Positions 1 to 7,068 of a stretch of 17,749 nucleotides of DNA are shown piece by piece; the first letter of the stretch is position 1, and each line of letters begins with the position of its first letter. Under the pieces are notes generated by a model. That model saw only the letters and a program-made list of their open reading frames with translations, had not been told where the DNA came from and ran no database searches. Both the position numbers and the translations under genes were made by a program. Origin of the DNA: an uncultured Lachnospiraceae bacterium (GTDB lineage Bacteria > Bacillota > Clostridia > Lachnospirales > Anaerotignaceae); contig CALWSX010000157.1 in the NCBI GenBank assembly GCA_944384285.1, positions 1-17,749 of the forward strand, read 5' to 3'.

Positions 1-423
1 ATTTTTTATAAGTTCATAATGCCTGTTTTTATAAAAAAGCTTTCCGGATTTTAAAACATCTTTTCCTGAAAAAATTTCTTCTAAATTATCTTTTTTATTT
101 TCCCCGTTATTAAAAAATATTCTGTCAAACTCGTTATTATAGCCAATTATAATATTATCAGAATCTGTTACTATAGCCGGGAAAGGAAGTGTTTTTATAA
201 ATTCTTCTCTTAAAAATGCTTCTTCCTCTCTATATGATGAGCTTATCTCTTTTTTGATTGCTCTTTTCTTATAGTAATATACAAGAGAATTAGCAATTAT
301 AATAACAGCTGTAACTGTAATTCCCAAATAAGAATTTATATAAAAAGACATTATACAAATTACTATAGTAACCAATATATAAATTAAAACGAATAATTTT
401 ATATGGTTTCTGTTGTTGTTCAT
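1..423 (-). CDS. gdpP: GdpP-like c-di-AMP phosphodiesterase, N-terminal part (gene runs off the left edge)
   Basis: My own reading of the minus strand gives an open frame of 141 codons from ATG at 423 to the window edge. Two membrane segments (about residues 9-27 and 34-52) are followed by a basic stretch YYYKKR, an acidic linker, and a PAS-like start (LPFPAIVTDSDNIIIGYNNE at about residues 77-96), ending near FYKNRHYELIKN. This order (two helices, then a degenerate PAS) is that of the GdpP/YybT family, which continues with a degenerate GGDEF domain and a DHH/DHHA1 phosphodiesterase that hydrolyses c-di-AMP at the membrane. Those catalytic domains lie outside the window, so the assignment rests on the N-terminus only. 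A GGAGGC ribosome binding site sits just upstream (431-436). A membrane-bound PAS sensor of another class remains possible. Confidence 0.68.
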   Translation of the reverse strand, partial: MNNNRNHIKLFVLIYILVTIVICIMSFYINSYLGITVTAVIIIANSLVYYYKKRAIKKEISSSYREEEAFLREEFIKTLPFPAIVTDSDNIIIGYNNEFDRIFFNNGENKKDNLEEIFSGKDVLKSGKLFYKNRHYELIKN

Positions 424-572
424 TTTTTTGCCTCCATTCAAACGGCCAAAATCAGGTTAAAAACCCTTGTACTTTTGCTTTATTTTACATAAAAAACAGC
501 TTTATAATAAAGCATCTTAGAATTAATTGTATATTAAATAAAAATTTTGTTAATACAAATAGTTAGAATAGT

Positions 573-601
573 ATTGTAGCATATTTTTTATTTTTTATCA
601 A
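573..601 (-). promoter_or_regulatory. Sigma-A-type promoter for the gdpP-like gene
   Basis: On the minus strand TTGATA (601-596), a 17-base spacer and TACAAT (578-573) form a near-consensus housekeeping promoter. It implies a leader of roughly 140 bases before the ATG at 423. The leader contains one small hairpin (GCTTTA/TAAAGC, 499-513) and no riboswitch that I recognise. Confidence 0.6.
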
Positions 602-682
602 CTTTTGACTTTAAATATACGTATTTAAAGATAGTATGAGATATTTGTATTTTAATAATATGATAAGCAGATATATGTTTCC

Positions 683-711
683 TTGACATAAATATTTTTA
701 ATGATTATTAT
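683..711 (+). promoter_or_regulatory. Sigma-A-type promoter for the DUF2953-gerW-DUF1887 operon
   Basis: TTGACA (683-688), a 17-base spacer and TATTAT (706-711) lie 40 bases upstream of the TTG start at 751. The -35 box is perfect consensus. It is the only strong promoter seen upstream of the three plus-strand genes, so they are probably cotranscribed from here. The 424-750 interval otherwise holds only the divergent gdpP promoter and leader. Confidence 0.65.
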
Positions 712-750
712 TTATTATATAAATATATTGCTTTTAAGAAGGAGATTCTT

Positions 751-1695
751 TTGAAAATACTTATTTTTTTATTTACCTTAATAAAATATATACTAATCAT
801 ATTTCTAGTATTAATTTTAATACTTTTTCTCCTCCTTTTTACACCTTTAAAATACCGTTTTAAACACAAAAAAAATTTAACTACGGAATCTTATGCAGAT
901 GTAAAATATCTTGGAGGAATTGTTCGATATAAATGCAGTTATAAAGATAATATTTTTATACAATCTTTGAAAATTTTTGGGTATAATATACTAGACAGAA
1001 AGAAAAAACAAAAAAATTTGGAACCGGAATTTTCAAAACCAATTGATAAAACTCAAAATTTTGAACCTGATATTTCAAAAGATAATACAATTCCAGAAAA
1101 ACAAATTTTTAAAAATGATAATTCATCACCTACAGATGATGAAACAAAATTGAATGAGCTTAGAAAAAAATCTGAAGAACTTGAAAAAGAATATATTAAA
1201 TTAAAAACAAAAGAGGTTTCTTCATCAAAAAAAGAAACAAAACACAAAAAATTTAAAACTTCTGAGCTTAATCAAAATAAAGCTATGCTAAAAAAACCTA
1301 AAATTAAAAAAGAAAAAGAAGAAAAATCTCAATCCTCTCCTTTATTTACCTATATTAAAAATTTATCTTTTGATGAAAAAAAGGAAATCTTAGCTTTATT
1401 AAAAAACTACATCAAAAAGGTTTTCTCTCATTTAAAATTAAAAGATTATAAAATATATGGAGAATTTGGATTTGATGACCCTTCAAAAACAGGTATAACA
1501 TTTGGTATGTTATCTGTTGTAAATGGAATTATTGATGAAAAACTTAAGCTTAACCCTGATTTCAATGAAAAAAAATTAAATTATGAAATCAGAGGAGTTG
1601 GCAAAATAAACTTAGGAATACTTGTATTTTACACAGTACAATTTGCTTTAAACAAAAAAATATTTACTCTTATAAAACTATACTTGAAAGGTTAA
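751..1695 (+). CDS. DUF2953 domain membrane protein (YtfI-like)
   Basis: Protein of 314 residues. One strongly hydrophobic N-terminal helix (about 5-31) anchors it, followed by a short beta-rich region with YLGGIVRYKCSY, a long Lys/Glu/Ser-rich low-complexity stretch (about 85-205, probably disordered or coiled coil), and a C-terminal domain (about 225-314) with GEFGFDDPSKTGITFGMLSV and an EIRGVGKINLGIL segment. The GxxGxDDPxxTG pattern is the hallmark of DUF2953. The family commonly sits directly upstream of ytfJ/gerW in spore-forming Firmicutes, as here, 10 bases before the gerW ATG. Its biochemical role is not established; a sporulation-linked membrane role is inference. The start is TTG, preceded by AAGAAGGAG (737-745) at good spacing; no ATG fits better. 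Confidence 0.8.
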   Translation: MKILIFLFTLIKYILIIFLVLILILFLLLFTPLKYRFKHKKNLTTESYADVKYLGGIVRYKCSYKDNIFIQSLKIFGYNILDRKKKQKNLEPEFSKPIDKTQNFEPDISKDNTIPEKQIFKNDNSSPTDDETKLNELRKKSEELEKEYIKLKTKEVSSSKKETKHKKFKTSELNQNKAMLKKPKIKKEKEEKSQSSPLFTYIKNLSFDEKKEILALLKNYIKKVFSHLKLKDYKIYGEFGFDDPSKTGITFGMLSVVNGIIDEKLKLNPDFNEKKLNYEIRGVGKINLGILVFYTVQFALNKKIFTLIKLYLKG

Positions 1696-1705
1696 GGTGG
1701 TAACA

Positions 1706-2194
1706 ATGGCTAACAGCGTAAACATTAATTTAGATGTACTCTTTAACAAACTTGAAAACTTTGCTTCATCAAAAACTGTTGTAGGTGAACCTATAAATTT
1801 TGGAGATATTATTCTTCTTCCTCTTGTAGAGGTTTCTGTTGGTGTAGGTGCTTATGGAAGTGACAGCGCTAAAGACAATAAAGAAACAGGTACAGGTGGT
1901 TTAGGCGCAAGAATAATTCCAAGTGCAATTTTAGTTATTAATAACGGAAATGTTCAGCTTGTTAATATCAAAAATCAGGATTCATTAAACAAAATTATAG
2001 ATATGGCTCCTGGATTATTAGGAAAATTAAATTTAGGCGGATTATTTAATAAAAAATCCGAAAAATCAGACTCAGATGATACTAGTGATTTTGAAGATAT
2101 TGAAAAAGTAGAACCAAAAACTGAAAATAATAAACCAAAATTTGATCTTAACGAATTAAACGAAGATGACAAAGATGATATCCTTATTGTATAA
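1706..2194 (+). CDS. gerW: GerW/YtfJ family sporulation protein
   Basis: Protein of 162 residues from ATG 1706, chosen over an in-frame GTG at 1697 because the ribosome binding site AAGGTGG (1694-1700) would overlap that GTG. It opens with NINLDVLFNKLENFASSKTVVGEPI and continues with IILLPLVEVSVGVGAYG, a glycine-rich GTGGLGARIIPSAILVI and an NGNVQLVNIK strand, the full GerW/YtfJ signature. The C-terminus (about 120-162) is acidic and low in complexity. Members are made during sporulation; in Bacillus anthracis GerW is needed for efficient germination. The protein has no membrane segment and probably acts in the forespore or spore. Its neighbours are DUF2953 upstream and a CARF-nuclease 38 bases downstream with no terminator between. 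Confidence 0.9.
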   Translation: MANSVNINLDVLFNKLENFASSKTVVGEPINFGDIILLPLVEVSVGVGAYGSDSAKDNKETGTGGLGARIIPSAILVINNGNVQLVNIKNQDSLNKIIDMAPGLLGKLNLGGLFNKKSEKSDSDDTSDFEDIEKVEPKTENNKPKFDLNELNEDDKDDILIV

Positions 2195-2232
2195 CAAGTA
2201 AAATTTAAGCATGAAACAAAGGGGCGTAAACT

Positions 2233-3426
2233 ATGTGCACTTTAATTAAATTTTATGACAAAGACGTATTAAAAAACATAGCTTCCGTTATTACTTTAAA
2301 ACCTGAAAAAATAATTTTTATTTATGATAATCAAATTAAAGATTATAATAGATTTGTAAGTTTAAAAAAATGCTTTTCAAAACATTATACAGATTATTCT
2401 TTTGAGCGATATCCTATCAATATAAATGATTTACAGGAAATATACGAAACTGTTAAATCCATATTGCTATGCAATGAAGAATGTTATATAGAATTTACCG
2501 GCGGAAGCGAACTTATGCTTATGGCGGGCTTCAAAGCCGGATATGACCTAAACGCTAGGCTAATTTATACAGACCTCATTGAACGACTTATTAAAGATAC
2601 CGAAAATAATTTAATTGCTAAAATGGCAAAAATCTGTATAAATGATTTTGTTGATGCAATGGGTGCAAAAATTATTGGAAATTCAAAACATGAACCAAAA
2701 GAAGAAGATTATGACAACATTTTAAATATGGCAGATTATATTTTTCATAATCTTTATGATTGGAAAAAAACATGCAGCTTTATTCAAACTGCAATGTCCC
2801 AAACAGCTCCGAGTGACTTATTTTTAGAAGCAAGAGCCTTACCTGTAAAAAAATATTCAAGGACCTCTCTTTGTGATAAAAATATGCTTTTTAAATTTCA
2901 AAAATACGGATTTATTAAAGAACTTGTTTTCTCTAAAAATAAAATATCTTTCACTTTTACTAGTGAAACTTCAAAACAATATTTAATAAATTATGGTGTT
3001 TGGCTTGAATTGTTTGTATTTATCTCAGCAAAAAGATGCGGAAAATTTGACGATGTTTTCTTAGGAACAATGTTAGATTTTAACGCGTATGATGGACAAA
3101 TAATTCAAGGAAATGAAATAGATGTACTTTTATGTGATAACAGTTTACCTGTTTTTATTTCTTGTAAATTAAGAAACGCCGATACCCCTGCCCTAAACGA
3201 GCTTATTGTAGCAAAAAAGAGGCTTGGAGGTTGGTTTTCAAAAGCTATTATAGTAGCTTTTGGAAATGAGAAGAAAGAAAAAACAGGTACATATAAAAGA
3301 GCTAAAGAGCTCGGTATATCAATGCTTGATAAATCTGATATTTTAAGCGGAGATTTTGGTGAAAAACTTATAAAAGCTATTGATGAAAATGACCTTGTTA
3401 AACTTAAATGGAATTCTGTCCAATAG
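2233..3426 (+). CDS. DUF1887 (Card1/Can2-like) CARF-nuclease protein
   Basis: Protein of 397 residues. The N-terminal half has a Rossmann/CARF-like fold pattern: KIIFIYDNQ near 26-33, then YIEFTGGSELMLMAGFKAGY (85-104). Its TGGS/T-x-LM loop is the ligand-binding signature of DUF1887 CARF domains. The C-terminal half reads as a PD-(D/E)xK nuclease: GVWLELFVF (255-263), NEIDVLL (294-300, with E295 and D297) and VFISCK (307-312, with K312). Card1 and Can2 relatives are cyclic tetra-adenylate-activated nucleases serving type III CRISPR systems. Here S310 sits where ExK families usually have Glu, so activity may be altered or rely on E295. No CRISPR array or cas gene is visible. It probably shares the gerW transcript and is followed by a strong terminator. 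The family call is firm; ligand and substrate are inferred. Confidence 0.85.
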   Translation: MCTLIKFYDKDVLKNIASVITLKPEKIIFIYDNQIKDYNRFVSLKKCFSKHYTDYSFERYPININDLQEIYETVKSILLCNEECYIEFTGGSELMLMAGFKAGYDLNARLIYTDLIERLIKDTENNLIAKMAKICINDFVDAMGAKIIGNSKHEPKEEDYDNILNMADYIFHNLYDWKKTCSFIQTAMSQTAPSDLFLEARALPVKKYSRTSLCDKNMLFKFQKYGFIKELVFSKNKISFTFTSETSKQYLINYGVWLELFVFISAKRCGKFDDVFLGTMLDFNAYDGQIIQGNEIDVLLCDNSLPVFISCKLRNADTPALNELIVAKKRLGGWFSKAIIVAFGNEKKEKTGTYKRAKELGISMLDKSDILSGDFGEKLIKAIDENDLVKLKWNSVQ

Positions 3427-3435
3427 ACTATTTTA

Positions 3436-3465
3436 AATACCTGTTTTTTTAACAGGTATTTTTTT
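3436..3465 (+). terminator. Rho-independent terminator of the DUF2953-gerW-DUF1887 operon
   Basis: A perfect 10-base stem (AATACCTGTT with AACAGGTATT) with a five-T loop is followed by a T run, beginning 10 bases after the stop codon. Confidence 0.85.
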
Positions 3466-3499
3466 ATAATAAAAGAGAACCTGCTATTTACAGGTCCTC
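3461..3499 (-). terminator. Terminator of the Cys-rich BclA-like gene
   Basis: On the minus strand GAGGACCTG pairs with CAGGTTCTC (3499-3491 and 3483-3475) through nine pairs including one G-U, and a T-rich tail follows (3474-3461). The G-U pair would be an A-C mismatch in the plus-strand transcript, so this hairpin is orientation-specific. Confidence 0.65.
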
Positions 3500-3547
3500 A
3501 AATATATTTTTTTAAATTAATTTGTTAAATAAATACAAAGTTATAAA

Positions 3548-4489
3548 TTAAAGTCTTTTAATAGTAATTGTTGCACTTCCGCAATTTACTGTGTTTGCAA
3601 AGTTCTCTAATGCAATTTCATCTCCAGAATATAAGTGTACTACTATTGAATTTGAAGCACTTGTAAAGTTATTATTTAAAAGAACTGTTGTTCTCACACT
3701 TGAACCATCAATTTTTATAGTATTTCTTGTTAGACCGATTTCTGTACTGTATGGAGTAACACTTGTTGCTGTATCGATACTTACGCTTACAGAAAATGAA
3801 ATTTCATAGCACCCTGTTTCATTAATCAAAAATCTATCAGATCCATTTATAAATCCAATGTCATTACCTATTCTGCTTATAATTGTGTCAAAATTAAGAT
3901 TTGTGCCTGCTGGGAAAATACGAGGGATAGTTAAAGCAGCTGAAATAAGTTTGTTTCCTGGGCATACACAACTATTATCAGTACAACTGCAATTATATGT
4001 GCATGGCTGCCAAGGCCATAAATCATTGCAGCTATTCTGGCAATTATTATTACAGCTATTATTACATCTACTATTGCAACTATTCTGACAATTATTTCGT
4101 GGCTGTATACATCCTTGTGAACAATTTGGAATGTTATTTGAACAACAATCATCTACACAAGGTATACTGTTACATGGTATAGTTTGGCAAGTATTTGCAC
4201 ATGTGTCTGTGCATGAATTTGTGCATGAATTTGTGCATGAATCTGTACATACCGTATCTAAACATGGTGTTGTACATGAATCTGTACATCCTGTATCTGT
4301 GCATGAACATGTATTTCCACAAGAATTATTAGTGCATGATGTGTTACATCTGTTTGTACATTGTGAGTTTGAGGAAGTTGTTCTACATCTATTTCTGCAT
4401 TGAGTATTTAAACATGATCTTGAACATGTATTTGAGCATGTATTTGAACATGTGTTTCTCCAAGAGTTTCTACAACAATTTTGAATCAT
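3548..4489 (-). CDS. Cys-rich repeat protein with C-terminal BclA/C1q-TNF-like domain; probable spore-surface protein
   Basis: Protein of 313 residues in two parts. Residues 1-176 contain 40 cysteines, mostly at four-residue spacing (C-x3-C units such as CTNS, CTDS, CSNT, CNNS), with Asn, Ser and Thr filling the gaps and almost no hydrophobic residues apart from a WPWQP patch at about 158-162. Residues 181-313 form a Thr/Ser/Asn-rich beta domain: FPAGTNLNFD, FLINETGCYEISFSVSV, then SIVVHLYSGDEIALEN, ending TITIKRL. This strand order matches the C-terminal trimerising domain of BclA-type exosporium glycoproteins. BclA proteins carry collagen-like GXX repeats in front of that domain; here a cysteine lattice takes their place. 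There is no signal peptide, as expected for spore-coat proteins made in the mother cell. I infer a disulfide-cross-linked spore outer-layer protein. AAAAAGGAG (4509-4501) precedes the ATG. Confidence 0.75.
   Translation of the reverse strand: MIQNCCRNSWRNTCSNTCSNTCSRSCLNTQCRNRCRTTSSNSQCTNRCNTSCTNNSCGNTCSCTDTGCTDSCTTPCLDTVCTDSCTNSCTNSCTDTCANTCQTIPCNSIPCVDDCCSNNIPNCSQGCIQPRNNCQNSCNSRCNNSCNNNCQNSCNDLWPWQPCTYNCSCTDNSCVCPGNKLISAALTIPRIFPAGTNLNFDTIISRIGNDIGFINGSDRFLINETGCYEISFSVSVSIDTATSVTPYSTEIGLTRNTIKIDGSSVRTTVLLNNNFTSASNSIVVHLYSGDEIALENFANTVNCGSATITIKRL
4207..4250. repeat. Tandem 12-base coding repeat in the Cys-rich gene
   Basis: Three successive 12-base units (4207-4218, 4219-4230, 4231-4242), each ending TGTGCATGAAT after one variable and one fixed base, plus a partial fourth, encode the C-T-N-S tetrapeptides on the minus strand. 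Near-identity at DNA level suggests recent unit duplication by slippage. Similar diverged units extend on both sides. Confidence 0.8.
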
Positions 4490-4521
4490 AATTATATATT
4501 CTCCTTTTTGTTTAATTAATA

Positions 4522-4530
4522 TATACTATG
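4522..4530 (-). promoter_or_regulatory. Possible sporulation-sigma -10 element for the Cys-rich gene
   Basis: The minus strand reads CATAGTATA, which fits the CATAnnnTA pattern of sigma-K -10 elements and partly that of sigma-E. An AC dinucleotide lies 15 bases upstream, about two bases closer than the usual sigma-K spacing. The match is suggestive only; AT-rich DNA gives such matches by chance. Confidence 0.3.
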
Positions 4531-4609
4531 AAAAAAAACAAAAAAGTTGCATATTATTTTCAAAAGCGACACTTTTTTCTTAATTATATTAAATTTATTT
4601 TATAAATAA

Positions 4610-4638
4610 AAAAAGGACAAGAAAAGCTTGTCCTTTTT
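4610..4638 (-). terminator. Terminator of ftsZ
   Basis: AAAAAGGACAAG pairs with CTTGTCCTTTTT (12 pairs, five-base loop), immediately after the ftsZ stop codon on the minus strand. The flanking A and T runs could let it work in both directions. Confidence 0.85.
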
Positions 4639-4644
4639 AAAAAA

Positions 4645-5796
4645 TTATTTTTTAAATTTGTTTACAAAGTCAGGGAAATCGAGTTCATCATCTTCACCAA
4701 ATCCCTGGAAAATATTTCTCTTAAATGTGCCACCTTCATTTGATGATTCTGTATCTAATTCAAGATCTAAATCTGGACTTGACTGAGAAAATTCTTTATC
4801 AACTTTTTTAGGTTCAGGCTGTTTAGCTGGGGCTTTTTCAAGCTTATCGCCAAATTCAGTAGCAATAACTGTAACAACAACCTGGTCATTAAGTTCAGGG
4901 TCAATACTTGAACCAAAGATGATGTTAGCATCTTCGTCTACAGCTTCACCAATTAAATCAGCTGCAGCTGTAATTTCAAGGAGTCCAAGATTTTCGTCAC
5001 CACAAACATTAATAAGTACAGATTTTGAACCATCAATAGATGTTTCAAGAAGTGGACTCTGGATAGCTTCTTTAGCAGCTTTTTCAGCTTTGTTTTCACC
5101 GGAAGCACGTCCAATACCCATATGTGCAACACCTTTATCCTGCATAATAGTTCTTACGTCTGCAAAGTCAAGGTTAATAAATCCAGGGCTTGCAATAAGG
5201 TATGCTATACCACTTACACCTTGTTTTAAAATTTCATCTGCTTTTCTAAATGAATCTTTAAGAGATGTCTTTTTATCAATAATTCCTAAAAGTCTTTCGT
5301 TAGGTGTAATAACTAATGTATCAACGTTTTTCTTTAATTCTTCAATGCCTTTTTCAGCATTTCTCATTCTTGCTTTACCTTCAAATCTGAAAGGTTTTGT
5401 AACAACGCCTACAGTAAGGATACCCATTTCTTTAGAAATTTTTGCTATTGTAGGAGCTGCGCCTGTTCCTGTACCACCGCCCATTCCGGCAGTAATAAAT
5501 ACAAGGTCTGCACCTTTAAGAGCTTCTGTTACATCTTCTTTTGATTCTTCAACAGATTTCTGGCCGATTTCAGGATTTCCACCGGCACCAAGACCTTTTG
5601 TAAGCTTTTCTCCGATTTGAAGTTTTGTAGGTGCTAAAGAATTATTTAAGTCCTGACTATCTGTGTTAACAGCGATAAAATCAACACCTTCAAGGCCATC
5701 TTCTATCATTCTGTTTACGGCATTATTTCCTGCCCCACCAACACCAATAACTCTAATTTGTGCAACATTTGCTGTTCCTATATCAAAATCTAACAA
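4645..5796 (-). CDS. ftsZ: Cell division protein FtsZ
   Basis: Tubulin-like GTPase of 383 residues that forms the cytoplasmic division ring. Seen here: the nucleotide-binding VIGVGGAGNNAVNRM (16-30), the tubulin signature GGGTGTG (106-112), the T7 loop NLDFADV (208-214) that completes the active site of the next subunit, a globular core to about 315, an acidic variable linker rich in Pro, Asp and Ser, and a C-terminal peptide DELDFPDFVNKFKK. That peptide resembles the conserved tail that binds FtsA, SepF and ZapA-type partners. The start is TTG at 5796, with GGGAGG (5810-5805) eight bases upstream; the sequence MLDFD agrees with other FtsZ starts. ftsZ follows sbp after a 163-base gap where ftsA would normally lie, and the gap carries promoters for ftsZ alone. 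Confidence 0.98.
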   Translation of the reverse strand: MLDFDIGTANVAQIRVIGVGGAGNNAVNRMIEDGLEGVDFIAVNTDSQDLNNSLAPTKLQIGEKLTKGLGAGGNPEIGQKSVEESKEDVTEALKGADLVFITAGMGGGTGTGAAPTIAKISKEMGILTVGVVTKPFRFEGKARMRNAEKGIEELKKNVDTLVITPNERLLGIIDKKTSLKDSFRKADEILKQGVSGIAYLIASPGFINLDFADVRTIMQDKGVAHMGIGRASGENKAEKAAKEAIQSPLLETSIDGSKSVLINVCGDENLGLLEITAAADLIGEAVDEDANIIFGSSIDPELNDQVVVTVIATEFGDKLEKAPAKQPEPKKVDKEFSQSSPDLDLELDTESSNEGGTFKRNIFQGFGEDDELDFPDFVNKFKK

Positions 5797-5839
5797 GACT
5801 ATTTCCCTCCCGTAAGTTAATTACAAAATATTCAAAACA

Positions 5840-5868
5840 ATTATACAATATAATTATTAAAATTACTA
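5840..5868 (-). promoter_or_regulatory. Possible second ftsZ promoter, proximal
   Basis: A perfect TATAAT (5845-5840, minus strand) has only a weak -35 box (TAGTAA, 5868-5863) at 17-base spacing. It may be a minor promoter. Confidence 0.35.
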
Positions 5869-5908
5869 CAGTAAAAATTAGTATTCTTACTTACTACATT
5901 ATTTAAAT

Positions 5909-5937
5909 ATTATACACTTAAAATTTATATTTAACAA
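5909..5937 (-). promoter_or_regulatory. ftsZ promoter, distal
   Basis: TTGTTA (5937-5932), a 17-base spacer and TATAAT (5914-5909) on the minus strand form a strong sigma-A-type promoter between sbp and ftsZ. It would let ftsZ be expressed independently of the murA-to-sbp transcript. No terminator is seen in the gap, so read-through is also likely. Confidence 0.6.
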
Positions 5938-5959
5938 TAGGAAAATTCAATATTATACA

Positions 5960-6313
5960 TTAATATTCTTTCTTTTTTATGAAGAATCTTCTTATTTGCG
6001 CAAAGTTGTCGAAAAGCCTTGATCCATAAACAACTATAGCTGCAATTTCAAGCTGAATATTGAGTTTATTTCCAAGCCATGTGAGCAAAATTGCTATAAT
6101 CGTATTTCCAAAAAATCCCGATAAAAATATAAACATATCGAAAGATTTATTAAGTTGTGAACGAATTCCTCCAAGACATGAGTCTATACATGCAAGTATA
6201 CCTATAGCAACATATTTTGAATAAAGAGGAGAAAATACAAAAGAACTTTTTATACCAATAATCGCTCCTATAATAAGTGCTAAAAGTGGAAAAATTACAA
6301 GTCTTTTTCTCAT
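5960..6313 (-). CDS. sbp: Small basic protein Sbp (DUF1290)
   Basis: Membrane protein of 117 residues from ATG 6313. An in-frame ATG at 6334 would add seven residues and overlap the DUF881 gene, but the ribosome binding site GGGGGAAG lies at 6327-6320, between the two, and supports 6313. Four hydrophobic segments (about 5-22, 30-48, 58-78, 86-103) are followed by a basic tail RRFFIKKKEY; the KYVAIGILACIDSCLGGIRS segment is typical of the family. In Bacillus the gene lies just before ftsA-ftsZ; its function is unknown and division-linked only by position. It starts one base after the DUF881 stop codon, indicating translational coupling. Confidence 0.88.
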   Translation of the reverse strand: MRKRLVIFPLLALIIGAIIGIKSSFVFSPLYSKYVAIGILACIDSCLGGIRSQLNKSFDMFIFLSGFFGNTIIAILLTWLGNKLNIQLEIAAIVVYGSRLFDNFAQIRRFFIKKKEY

Positions 6314-6314
6314 A

Positions 6315-7046
6315 TTATTCTTCCCCCGTTTCATTAGTTTTCATATATTCGTTAAGAGTTATCGGATAAGTATAAGCTGGTATTGTGAGATCAGATACTT
6401 TTTTTATAGAAACATCAATTCCCCATGGTGAAAGAGAGTCTATTACTCCGCCAGGAAATCTTAAAGCTGCTTCTATTACATCTGCATCTCCAAGAGCACT
6501 TATTTCAAAAGGTTCTGCAATTTTATTACCATTAACGGTTACAACAGAACCTGCACATCTTATAGGTGACGTAGCTACTATTCTTTGACCGTTTATTGCA
6601 ATGGCTTTAGCTCCACCGACAGACATTTCATTTACAACATTTAAAATATCTTCAGCATGAATTAAAAATGCATCACTTTGAGCTACAGACTTCATATTGG
6701 CATTTTCTGTAAGAGTAACTACAATTCCCTCGCCCGTAAGCTCTGTTAATCCTGCCATAGCTTTTACATTTTCAAGTTCATTTTTAATTAAATTATAAGA
6801 TGTGTCACTATCTGAAACTTCGTCTTCATAAGTTTTTATTTTTTCTTCATATTCTTCTACTTTAACTGAAAGAGCCTCTTTTTCTTCAAGCGCTTTCTTA
6901 AGCTCAAGCGTTAAGTCGCTTATTCTTTTATTATCCAATGTATTATTATTTTGACTTTGAACGGTTTTAAACTGCACTCCGATTATTATCCCGAGAAGTG
7001 CGCATATAAAAGTCATTCCAAAGACTGCATTACGTGTTTTTTTCAT
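6315..7046 (-). CDS. DUF881 family protein (YlxW/YlxX-like)
   Basis: Protein of 243 residues. A basic N-terminus and one membrane helix (about 9-27) lead into an external coiled coil (about 35-90, rich in Leu, Lys and Glu) and then the DUF881 domain (about 95-240). That domain contains LTGEGIVVTLTE, then LIHAEDILNVVNEMSVGGAKAIAINGQRIVATSPIRCAG, then the tail with FPGGVIDSL. This layout and the position between ftsQ and sbp match YlxW/YlxX of the Bacillus division cluster, whose function is not well defined. Topology resembles FtsL/FtsQ-type accessory division proteins, with the bulk outside the membrane. AGAAGGTG precedes the ATG by five bases, and the gap from ftsQ is 22 bases. Confidence 0.88.
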   Translation of the reverse strand: MKKTRNAVFGMTFICALLGIIIGVQFKTVQSQNNNTLDNKRISDLTLELKKALEEKEALSVKVEEYEEKIKTYEDEVSDSDTSYNLIKNELENVKAMAGLTELTGEGIVVTLTENANMKSVAQSDAFLIHAEDILNVVNEMSVGGAKAIAINGQRIVATSPIRCAGSVVTVNGNKIAEPFEISALGDADVIEAALRFPGGVIDSLSPWGIDVSIKKVSDLTIPAYTYPITLNEYMKTNETGEE

Positions 7047-7068
7047 ATGTTCACCTTCTAAAAATAAA

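Noticed and set aside
424..572. The roughly 140-base leader of the gdpP-like gene as a possible c-di-AMP riboswitch.
   Set aside because: Only one 6-base hairpin is visible, there is no terminator-like structure or conserved riboswitch core, and the leader is too AT-rich and simple.
3591..4403. Several plus-strand open frames opposite the Cys-rich gene (one rich in HEFVHES-type repeats).
   Set aside because: They are reverse-strand readings of the same 12-base repeats; the minus frame has the ribosome binding site, terminator and a recognisable C-terminal domain.
4201..4460. Repeated short units that might suggest a CRISPR array or regulatory iterons.
   Set aside because: The units are in frame in a long open reading frame, have a 12-base period with no unique spacers, and encode C-x3-C tetrapeptides. 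They are coding repeats.
4919..5620. A 233-codon open frame on the plus strand opposite ftsZ.
   Set aside because: It lies wholly antisense within ftsZ, has no ribosome binding site or family resemblance, and reflects the codon bias of ftsZ.
5797..5959. A degraded ftsA remnant between sbp and ftsZ.
   Set aside because: The 163 bases are AT-rich non-coding sequence with promoter boxes; no FtsA-like peptide is seen in any frame.
6314..6334. Upstream ATG (6334) as the sbp start.
   Set aside because: The GGGGGAAG ribosome binding site lies after it, and the homologous protein start fits ATG 6313.
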